A stretch of 64,000 nt of DNA from contig NC_088300.1 of NCBI RefSeq assembly GCF_032854445.1, positions 33,773,608-33,837,607 on the forward strand, read 5' to 3'. Positions 22,490 to 33,800 of the stretch are shown here, piece by piece (within the stretch, counting starts at the first letter, position 1; every line of letters begins with the position of its first letter). The position numbers were made by a program, and so were the translations under genes. The notes under the pieces were generated by a model. That model had not been told where the DNA came from and did not search any database. It saw nothing but the letters and a program-made list of their open reading frames with translations. This DNA is from Liolophura sinensis (Eukaryota; Mollusca; Polyplacophora; Chitonida; Chitonidae).

Positions 22490-22845
22490 GCATCTCGTGT
22501 GGCCTAGTGATTGATTACATAGTCCGCCTGGAAATAAGGATACTTGGAATCAACCCCAGATCGGGTCACGCGAAAAACTTTAAAAAATGGCATTTGTTAC
22601 TGCCTCGCGTGGTACTCAGAACTTTGTGGTAAAAGCACGGAAACAGAACTGATCTCTCAGGTGTTAGTATTATCTGAGTGGGTGGGGTGTCATGTCTGGT
22701 GTATTCTGCATCACCCTTCAGTGACAACATTGTCTCGCCTTGCCGCAAAAAGACACATTATAGGCCCTATGTACACACACGTAATGACTCCTCGTCGTCA
22801 TATGACTGAAAAATTGTGAAGTACGACGTAAGACCCAAAGCATGC
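22490..22845 (+). mobile_element. SINE family 2, near full length
   Basis: Head TGTGGCCTAGTGATTGATTA resembles a tRNA A box; a weak B-box-like GGAATCAACCCC follows about 45 bp on. The 3' end is CGTCGTCATATGACTGAAAA, then GTACGACGTAAGACCCAAAG. It shares its end with 19203-19400 (reverse) and 56460-56700. Confidence 0.7.
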
Positions 22846-23332
22846 TTACACATGCATACATGTTTATGTGTTTATTGCTGTGTGTTGTATACATAATCAA
22901 GGATGTATTTGTACAAATCGAGAATTATGAACCATTTTCCGTCCACTTTGTATCGACTTTTAAACTTAATATTTTTCTCTTCCGTTAGCCTGTGACTAGT
23001 TTTTTTTTACTCCGCTCAGCAAAACAATGGCCAGTTGTGTTTTGGATAAGCCAGAATTTCCAACCGAATTCCTAGGGTATACCACAATCTCTGGAAGCGC
23101 AGCGACTTTTGATTAATCCTAGAAGCGAAACGTCTCACTTATAAAAAGAAACGACACATAATTATATTCTAAGCATAGGTAACTTGATTACTTGCCATTG
23201 ACATATCCTCTACGGAATGTGGGAAACATGCTACAAATGGCTTCCTTTAAATAATATGTAAAGTTTTTATGTGTAATACATGTAATATATATGCCAGCCT
23301 TAAGCTTGACAACACGTTTTTTGATTTACAGC

Positions 23333-23805
23333 TACAACCAAGCTTGCTGGATGACAATTTCAACCAAGCTAGCTGGATTACAAATTACAACCAAGCTAGC
23401 TGGATGACAATTTCAACCAAGCTAGCTGGATGACAATTTCAACCAAGCTAGCTGGATTACAAATTGCAACCAAGCTAGCTGGGTGACAATTTCAACCAAG
23501 CTAGCTGGATGACAATTTCAACCAAGCTAGCTGGATTACAAATTGCAACCAAGCTAGCTGGGTGACAATTTCAACCAAAGCTATCTGGATTACAAATTGC
23601 AACCAAGCTAGCTGGATTACAAATTACAACCAAGCTAGCTGGATGACAATTTCAACCAAAGCTATCTGGATTACAAATTATAACCCAGCTAGCTGGATGA
23701 CAATTTCAACCAAAGCTATCTGGATTACAAATTTCAACCAAAGCTATCTGGATTACAAATTACAACCGAGCTAGCTGGATGACAATTACAACCAAGCTAT
23801 ACGTA
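23333..23805 (+). repeat. 26-28 bp minisatellite rich in AGCTAGCT, about 17.5 units
   Basis: Units alternate between CAACCAAGCTAGCTGGATGA-type (26 bp, ending CAATTT) and CAAGCTAGCTGGATTAC-type (27 bp, ending AAATTA/G) in runs, with an AAGCTATCTGG variant in the second half. Most units contain the palindrome AGCTAGCT. Confidence 0.95.
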
Positions 23806-26029
23806 GACCTGTTGCGAACATTATGGCAGCTCAGTAAAAATGTTGTACGATGCATCACGGCGACAATAAATAAGGCCTACGACGTGCAAGGTTTAGGCCT
23901 AAAACCTCAGTTAGATATATGAGATGAAAATTAACAGATAAAGTGTGTGAAAAATTGGTATATTCTAGTTTACTCGATCCTTCGCAAGTTTCTTATACCA
24001 GCAGGGGATGTGATGGGGAGGAGGGGTGGGACATGTGTCAATATTAAACAACAAGACATCTTAAAAAGTGCGAATATGCCGGAACAACTACTTCGTCGGT
24101 GGGCTCCTTCAACAGAATTAAGATCCTTAATTCTTGCAGTAAAGATAAATAAGCCGCTGTATGTTATATTCACTTTGTACACCGGTGAGAAAAGATTCTG
24201 TGAATATAGCTTAAAATCACTAAACAGACGAGCACCATAAATGTCATATTTAAAGTAAAGCGTTTGAACTGAACAGGTCTTATTTTCAGCCTTGTGTGCA
24301 AGCAATAGGAGAAGGCGATTGTTTATGGGGGATTATTTTGTGATATAGGTAATAAATGTATAGACGGCTATAGCATTTTAGTGAACAGTTATTGGATTAC
24401 AAGGCATCTTAAAAAGAAATGAAAGGGATAAACAGAAAGCACGGAATTTCCTATTTTCCTGCACAGTTGGACCACGGTGTCATTAAATTTATTATTTATT
24501 AATAAAATTAACGCGTATGTCTTTATAAATTATTGTAAATCGATGTACTAGGCTATAAATTAAGATGTATTTATTTGATTCTGGTTTATAACCCAATTAT
24601 ATAGTTTTTATAATCTAATTCAGTACGGCAATGCAGTCGACTGATTTGTTTATTTCTTTTCTTTGTGTTTTATGCCGTACTCAAGAATATTTCACTTATA
24701 CGATGGTGTCTATCATTAAAGTCGGAGTCCTTGGGAGACCTAAGACCGTCAGGAGGTTGCTTGTGGAAAAAGCAAATAATTCACAGCCCATATCACAGCT
24801 TCTGGCGTCGCATAGTTTTTCTGTTTTAAATGCCTATTAACCAAACCATGAGTAAAATTGTTGTGAAAACTTTAAACATGTTCACTATGTAACATATATT
24901 CAGTTACATCAAACAGAGCATTAGAAACAAACAGCAAACAAGTCGTTCGGAACAGTATCTTATAAACATATCAGTTTCCCTCCCAGAATCTGAATGTGTT
25001 GTGTCAGTGATGCACATCCCAGACAATTTACTGTAGTTGTTACAAAAGTTACAACACAAGACCTGTTGATACACATACAGTTGATGCACGGCACACATCA
25101 TGACGTATATGCATGTATATTTTTTTGTAATGCGGAGGAAAACCCTTATTACCACATTACATAATAAACATCTCATTACCAGCACGGTTTTAATTTGCTA
25201 ATCCTTAATTTGATTTGACTGATTACCGTGTTTACCGACAACGTGGCGTTCGAAAAGTTCTACGCTGTAAAGCAGTAGGCTGAGTCAAACAGGATGGCAA
25301 AGTTTGACTTGGGTAATTAGAGGAAAGGATGGCAGAAAAAACATAAACGCTGTCATATGCATTCTCTTTATCTAAAATATACACAGAAGTGTTCTACCGG
25401 GCATCTTAAGGCAATTTTACTGAAAAATGCTGAATATAGTTCCGTGTAAAACTTGAGTAGTTAAACTAGGCCTGAGCAAGCCAGTGGCGGTATGTATCGC
25501 ACGAGTTCCAAAGGTCAAAGGTGTGTATTGTGACACTGAGGCTAAGTGAATGTAGACAGCAGCGCATGCACTATGAACAGTATAAGAAAGTAGGGGTTGT
25601 CAAAGTGGCCTACAGAAACGCCATGGCATTAGGGACAAATCCTTAAATATAACGTTAAACAACAATCAAAATAAATAAATAAATACACTGCAAAGTCAGG
25701 AAAGAGCAACACATGTCTTCTTCTCATGTTCTGCCTATGAAAAATGGAGTGTCAGAGGTATAATACTACTCTTCGCTCGTTACATGACAAACCCCATTAC
25801 TTAAGCCATAGCCAAACAACCGTTAGCTGTACTCGAGCATAGGAACTCATGAATAATTAAGGGTTAACTCTGGAATGTTAACTTCCCGGGATCGCGACAT
25901 TGATTGAGCTACAGTTTCACAGTTTGCGATAATCTCAAAAAAAAGGGTTTATTTCAGCCCTTCTGATTACATATAAAAGCAGTCTAACCTGTTCATTGGC
26001 CCATACACCTTGCAAACAGGTTTGCCAGA
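23806..26029. other. intergenic; SINE relics, otherwise nothing recognised
   Basis: A degraded minus-strand SINE at 24645-24775 (TTTATGCCGTACTCAAGAAT, TATTTCACTTATACGATGG). A short tail of another retroelement at about 25640-25690 (AATATAACGTTAAACAACAA then AATAAATAAATAAAT, plus strand). Confidence 0.45.
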
Positions 26030-26300
26030 GTGAACATATGATATGATAACAAATTTAATGATGAATATTCTTAGCAAGCATGTTAACTCATGATATCAAA
26101 TGTAACGCTGAATATACTTATCAAGCATGTTAACTCATGGTAACAAACATAAAGTTGACTATACTTATCAAGCATGAAAACTCATGGTACGGTAATAAAG
26201 TTAACGCTGGCCATACTTAGGGAGCGTGTTAACTCACAACTTTAACGTCAACTACATTTAGCAAACCTGTTAACTCATGATAACAAATTTAATTCATGAT
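26030..26300 (+). repeat. degenerate ~60-bp tandem repeat, about 4-5 units
   Basis: TTAGCAAGCATGTTAACTCA, TATCAAGCATGTTAACTCAT, TATCAAGCATGAAAACTCAT, GGGAGCGTGTTAACTCAC and AGCAAACCTGTTAACTCATG recur at roughly 57-64 bp, with AAC/AAATTTAAT-type spacers. Strongly diverged. Confidence 0.65.
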
Positions 26301-27482
26301 AAAATAGCTGATGATAAAACAAAGTGAATATGCTTTTAGACCATGGCATCGCGGAACAGGATGGTTCAATAGCTTATCCAATTCTCGCGCCATTTTTCTA
26401 GCCCTGTTTTCAAACATGTACACATTTAACCCAAAATGGGACATAACAAGTCTCCCTGGACTTTAATCCCGCCATACAGTCATCTATATGTACATAATTC
26501 TTAATGACTGCTATTACATTCTGTATTGTACAGTATTTCATGGTATACACTTGTATCCTGAATGTTGGTGACAATAAACAATATGATAAAGTTTTGTTTG
26601 GTAAAATCAGATATGGCCTACAAATCACATCATCTGCCAAAACCCATGTTTAGCAAACTAGACATTATGCATACATGTGCGTTCACTTAACATAAAAATG
26701 ATTTTCTTTCTCCATCTATATTTGTTGTAGAACAAAAAGAAACAGGACATAAGAATATAAATAAAAATTTATTTAAAACAAACAGTTCGTTAAACTACTG
26801 GCTTACACCCCTACTTATTCTGTGAAGCGCATTTTTCCCCGAGCAGTTATAGGAATGCCTAACCACCACCTTTTTGAGTCCGTTAAAATAATCACACGCT
26901 GTTGTCTGCTTTGTAGTGAGTTTTCCCATTATCATTTCAATATAACACATGAAAACACTTGCCGAAACAGTTAAACACGAAAACATAGCACCAGGTTGTT
27001 GAAGGCTTAAGATTTATACACAGCGCAGTTTCAAGCACTAAAACTAGCGACGTCGCTATGGGTTTGAAATTGTTGTAACGAACGACAAGCCAATGATAAG
27101 ACCTATCGATTAGGCCGCAAGTGGGAGGGAAAATAAGACATTAAGCTTACATTCGCTCAGCACCAATGCGCATTGCGTTTTCTGTAAAATTTGTAAGTAA
27201 TGATATATAAAGCTCCTTTCCGTAGCAACAGGGCAGCTTTTCAGTGCTAATACTAAATTAAAAGGTAGCTGGTGGGAATTTCTGTTATTCTCCTTAGTTC
27301 ACGATATATTCATTTTCATATCAGGATGTCCCAGTTTAACTTCCGGTGTAACAACTTCCGCTATTACATCCAAGTTTTGGATTTTAGTGACGATTTTTGT
27401 AGGAAATGCTGATGAAAAAAATGGAGTTGAATTTCCATTTCAACTATGACTAGAATTCCAAAAATGACTTTGTTTTCTCTCT
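26301..27482. other. downstream flank of gene B; nothing recognised
   Basis: No repeat or coding pattern seen. The first clear minus-strand AATAAA after the gene B stop is near 26765, about 0.7 kb away, so the 3' end of the mRNA is not defined. Confidence 0.35.
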
Positions 27483-27829
27483 TTACAAACGCGTGTTTTC
27501 CGTCTCGGATAGTGATTCCTTTTCACTGAGATTATTGCCTTCGTTGAGGCTGCCTCCGCTGTAATTCCCTTCATCCTCTTCTACCTTCCTTGTTTCGTTT
27601 GCTAGATGTGACCTTTGACCTCCAGCTTTGAGCGATTCAATTTTATGTTCCTCCGATTCGGACTTCGCATGACTTCGGCCATTTTTATCAGATTCGTCTT
27701 CTTTAACGCTGAGATGTGCTGGTGACTTTCCAGAGTATCTTTTTTCGTCAACCACTGAAGATGCACTGAAGCTGGCGAGGGATGAGATCGCGGACACCTT
27801 CTTAAAGTTGCTATTGCTGGCAATTTTCA
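27483..27829 (-). CDS. HVCN1-like: gene B exon 9 (C-terminal tail and stop)
   Basis: 347 nt, acceptor AATTTCTACAG. Begins KIASNSNFKKVSAISSLASF, then SASSVVDEKR shared with gene A, and ends in a Ser/Glu/Asn-rich tail (NLSEKESLSETENTRL-stop). Confidence 0.85.
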
Positions 27830-30800
27830 CTGTAGAAATTAAAAAAAAAGGTCGGATAAATATCAGTTAACTCATCCGAAGGAGGAAGGAAGGAAAGCGC
27901 ATTTCTTTATAGACTTATTTATTTCATTGTTGTTTAATGCCAAGCACTTTACACTTTTTTCACTTACACGCTGGCATTCGACTTTATGGTCGAGGTGAAC
28001 CACCGACCTTTAGCAAGTTACCAACAAACTATGTGGCGCACAGACTTAAATCGCATGAAGGAAGGCCGTAAGCTTCTTGCCAATTAAAGCCACAAACAGA
28101 AGACAGGAATCAGCAAAACATATCTCCTGCCTTACGGGATTTAACATGCAATTTATTTATTTATATATTTAATTGCTGTTTATGATTTATTTATTCAATT
28201 GGTGTTTTAGGCCGTACTCAAGGCTCTACGAAAATACGATTTTTATTTCTTCTGTCCCTTCAAAAACAAATTTGTGGAAATGCGGACGGTCGTGGATTCC
28301 ATCCAGGCCCTCCCCGATTTCCTCCCACCATAATGCTAGCCGCCGTCGTATAAGTGATATATTCTAGGGTATGACATGACACACCAATCAAATAAATAAA
28401 TAAATAAATGCAAAGAAAATCCTACAAAATATGTTTGTTAAAACACATTTCAATAGTAGCTTTACTGGTGGCGTCTCAAATGTTATAAATATATGTTCAA
28501 AGCAAAAATGTCTATAAATGCTCACGTAAAGACTGGTTAAACTTCCATTCCTCGACCCCAGCATCAACACACATCTTCTTTGCAGCAATCAGTTGTTTCT
28601 AAATATGAAAAAAGGTAAGCTTTAACCTGTTGTTGCTCAAAGAATGACAACTGTTTACATTTGGGGACACACTTAGTACTCTTATAATTGCTACTGCCGC
28701 TCATTTATCACAGAGTAAGAAGTGATTTTTGAGAATAATGGATTTTAAGGCTGGTGACATTTTTTTAGACTGCATTTTCTGACATGTATATGCGTGACGT
28801 CATTTGCATATGACCGTTTTACGTCACCAGTTTATTACACGCTACAGCGTCCGCTTAGAAATCCAATGGGACAGGTTATAAGTTCTCGCTACATGTACAT
28901 ATTGAATTTTCCAGTTCACCATCTTGCAACGCAAATACACTCTGTATTTCAATACCATGTGTGTGTAGAGCTGATTTCGTTCCCCTCACCTTTACTACCT
29001 ACATAAAGCCAAGGATATCGCACGGGAATTCTGGTCTAACTTTTACTGTTTTAAAAGTATTTACACAGAGAGCTTTTCTTACAAATGAGGACATAAATGA
29101 TGCTTTCGAAACGGTCAACTGTTTTCTGTCAAAAGAAAACAAGCGAGTCTTGCTGATCAATTTTTCTGATGCATTGCTCTGGGTTCGGTGCCTCAACAGG
29201 GGTTGGGGGGGCTTGTTCTATACGTTCTATTTTCTTAAACAAGGGGAGCAACTCGCATTGCAGTTTATTGCGACATTTTTTAATTGTGAACAGCTTCTCC
29301 CTTCTCCTAGTACTTTTCCAATAAAGTTTCAAATACATGTTACTAGGATGACAAATTCTCAAAAAATAAGTATTTTAATGAACAGTGGTATTTCATCTGA
29401 CATACCTGACATTAACTGTATCTGATATAAAATTTGGTATAAAAAATGCACCTGTGTATAAATGACGTAAGTGATACCCAACAAGGTGCTCTGCATCTCG
29501 GATCGTTCATCATCAGATACATTGTAAGTTGGGGTCTTCTTAGCAAAACTGTGTTCATTGGCCTAGGATACGATTTACAAACCTTTTTTCCTTGTGTTTA
29601 GGTTTTTTTGGTTTTGTATTGTTTTCTTCTTTTCAGGGAGGAGAGGATATGATGAAGTTTTGGGATGAGGTGGTACCACACCTTGTCATTTATATATCGT
29701 TTTGTTGCAAGTAATGTAAACCTGGGATAATTCAGTATACATTGACAGTATTGTACAAGTCTAAGGAAAAACCTCTTTACGTTATATTTGTGTACGTTCT
29801 GGCTCTTTGCTAAATATACACACACTTACCCTGGCAATGTCCAGATCTTCGTTAGCGTCTTTTAGCTCACGTTTCACATGTTTCTTGGATTGATACAGGA
29901 GTAACAGTTTAAAATGTTCGTGATCCATAACAGCAACGACTAAACCTGTGAAAACAATGACAAGAAAATCGTTATAATGATAAAACGTTTTGTAAAACAA
30001 ACGCATTGAATTTGCTTTTGTATCCATGTACAAATTGCCAGGTGCATAGAAAAAAAAACGGAAATTTGTCGAAAAGCAAAACCACATTAAATTGTATATT
30101 GAAAGGATATATATTTTTAGATAATTTAATTATAGCCAGTTGCACTAAACGTGCATTTGTTTTATGAAAAGATAGTATTTTGAGCAATTCTAGATCAGTG
30201 AAGCTTAATAAATTGAAAGCAACATCACTGCATTATACGTATTTCTGCTAAAGCTTTGGTACTTAAGGGTCTTTACTCCGAATGTACTACCATCTTATTA
30301 GACAGCTGCAGAGTAAATTATAGAACGACTTTTCTTACAATTACTTACTGTTGACAACCCGGATAACCCTCCACGGCAGGATAAAGCTGAGGATGTAAGC
30401 GGACTCCTGGATGGGTAACGTCGTGATACCCTTTAGAAAGACCAAGTCAATTATAAAGGAGGCCAAGACCACGATCGCATCAAATACCTGTGATGAAAAA
30501 CGAAAAAAAAACTTTTGGGGCATTGAGAATAAATAATATAAATTACCCAAACATGGACGTATATTGTTCAATTAGTAATTATCGTCTTTATATTTATCTA
30601 TTTATTTATTTATTTGATTGGTTTTCTTCATGCCTGGGTCAAGAACATTTCACTTATACGAAGGATTCCAGTATAATGGGTTAGGTCAGCCGGAAAAAGC
30701 CCGAGAGAAACCCATTCCGAGGTTGCTGACAGACCTTCCGACGTACGACAGGAGAGGAAACCAGCATAAATTGATCCTGAATTCACAAAGGCCGAATTGG

Positions 30801-33800
30801 TAAGACTCTCCAAGATCGCCCACCTTGGATTCGCAAGCCTGAGCAAAATTGGTTTGTCAGGAATCTGACAATTGTCCGCAAATAACAGGCCACTTGGAAT
30901 ACACGTGATCTATGCTTTTCTAAATAAAAGAACACTAGTAATTTCAACAATATAACAACCACCTTCATAACCGAGTCACATATATGTATATTTATAAGAA
31001 AATGGCTAACCTCCAGTGAGCGATGAAGAAACTGTCTTCCAAGGAAAAATATCTTCAAAATTGTCTAGAAGAAAGAAAACGCTTTTCATATACAGGTGAG
31101 CACATTAAAAAGTAAATCGTCAGATGTTATACCCCAAATATTACCAATACGTTTCTTTTTAACCAAGCAGTTTCACTTATTTCTTTGATTAGTGTTTTAC
31201 GCCACATTCAAGAATATTTCATTTATACGGCGGCGGCCACCATTATGGCTGGTGGAAACCGGGCAGAGCCCGGGGGAAACCCACGACCATCCGCAGGTTG
31301 CTGATAGACCTTCCAACGTACGGCCGGAGGGGAAGCCAGCATGAGCTGGACTTGAACTCACAGCGACCGCATTGGTAAGAGACTCCGTTTTACTTTTAAC
31401 CAGTGCTATACACAAAGGATCAAAACAATACTTTACCTTACGCTTTATCAAGGAGAATTATTTAAAATCAGTTTTCAAGGCACAAATGTTTGACGCATAT
31501 ATATTTATTTATTTGTTTGATGTTTTACGCCGTACTCAAAAATATTTCACCTCTGCGACGGCGGCCACCATTGTGGTGGGAGGCAACGGGCAGAGACCGG
31601 GGAAAACCCAGGACCTTCCGTTGGCTGCTGCAGTTTTGCCCATATAGGCTATGGAGGACGCATATATATGTATATTTTTATTGACAATATACAAAATCAA
31701 AAATGAAGATCCGATTTTGCATACTACGGCTGCTCTTGTATTACTGTTGTACTTTATATGGTGTCCTACCGTGTTAATTATCTAAACCAAAAATTAACCA
31801 CTAACCTCAATAAGGAGTACACCCAAAATTGCAATACTGGCGTAATGGAAGCCATGGGCAATCTTTTCTTCGATGGGATGCTCGTGGTGTTCATCTTGGC
31901 CGCTAGCACCGGATGCAGCCCTTTCTGTCCGATGGTGAACAACTGAAGAACTGTTGTCTTCATGAGCATTAGCTGACCCATGCTCAGATTTTAATTCTGT
32001 TCAGGAAATAATGGAGTAATTGAAACGGTGATTTTTGTTAAAACTGTCTTTTTTTAACCTAATTCTGTTTAACTAATGGCGATAGAAGGCGTTTAATATG
32101 TTACTATTTACCCATTTACATGAACAGTTAGAATAAAACCCAACTGTGGTAACATGAGGCTGAACTTCATATAGATTACCATACTTTGCCACTATTCCAC
32201 ACATTCGTTTCTGACTTAAGTCAAAATTTTGAAACTCTGTACGATGGTTAGTTTTTGGTACCGGAAGTTGAAATTCTGACACATTTAAGATAAGGTAAAC
32301 TTGGTTAGGTGGACTAAATAGTAATCTCTAAGCCCTCAAAATATAGTTTTATGAGCGTAATTTAAAATTTTGAATAAAGTAAGGAATGGTTCTGTGGAAT
32401 CAGCGCCAGTTGTTTATGTCTAGGAAGTGTGTATACCAAATGATGACAATATTGCATAATTGCATACTGCAGTTACGTGTAAACAGTTGTAGATATCACA
32501 CTCTTGTACACAAATTTCAGCATCTTATTCTGCTGAGAATCTAAAAAGTATAAACAGGGCAATGTGCATAAATAGGAAGACTATTAGAGTTGTATATCAA
32601 AATGTCTTTAATTAATTTTTATATAATTTGTTTTTTTTTCCGCAAAATTCGATAGTCAAATGTATCGACTGTAACATGTGATCCGCATTATTTGTAGTAA
32701 TAACATACCGTCGCGTACGTTTTTTTTACGTCTGAATGTACATGTATTTCTTATGATCTTTACTTACGTAAAGTGTGCTTGTGCCCGATGAAGTGACATA
32801 AAATATATATGTATTAGGGGCAGAGAAATGTGGGTATAGCGTCATCTGGTACATTATCAATACTGTGTATAAAGCCCAGTTTACATTTCAGGAAATAACG
32901 TCAAAAAAATTCTAAAATATTTATTGATGGCATCTTCAGATAATATTTGTGGTTTTTCTATTGACCCTTTTTTAATTCTTACGTTCTTTTAACTCTCCCT
33001 TTAGAATAGAGTGACAGGCAAAAAATTGTTCATATTTTGAATAAATACTGCAGCACTCCTTTCTTTCAGTGAAACACTTAAAAAAGTGTTTTGCTGCAGG
33101 CACCATGCATTGTTACGAACCCCGTTTTTAAACATTGTATTATATTTTTTACCTTAAATTTGCCTTGGGTAAATGTCTAACCTACATCTTCCCATTTGTG
33201 TACATTATAATCCAGTCAAGCATTCTCGACGCTTCAGTGTTCGTGCGTTTCGTGTCATTGTGACATTCTGGAAATATGTATCGGTGTTGTAAACATGTTT
33301 ACGATCAAACCATGCAGAATTTTTTTTACGTTAATCTATAAATATGAGCGACGGAGTCGTGAAAGTTGCATGTCCACTTGAGCGCAGTCATATTTACTAT
33401 CATCTAATCTACCGAGTTTGGAGATATCGGCTTTCACGACATTCGTCATTTGTACTCCATTTTCTGCACAGAACACCATGTGAGATTGTGTTTCGCCGCT
33501 TGCTATTATTTTTTTCAACGTTATTTTGGAGCTTGTTTATTCTGACAGTGACTTCCTCAACTCTTACGAGGAATGAAACATACATCGCTAGCTCGGCTTC
33601 AATGATACTACTGTCAACCCGCCCGCCCAGAGAGGCTACATCCTCAACCATCTTCAGCGTGCCGTGCCCAGTACCGCTTGTCATCATTCGATTAGAGAAT
33701 TCGTCTTGACTGTGGATTCTATATTTACGTGGACTGACTCGCCTGTGGAAGCCGGAATATTCCATCCGGATCACACGCTGTCATCAGTAAGAAACTATAT

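Noticed and set aside
28961-29425. 154-codon plus-strand frame, the longest in the window
   Set aside because: It lies in gene B intron 7 antisense to the gene, has no recognised domain, and overlaps minus-strand frames of similar quality.
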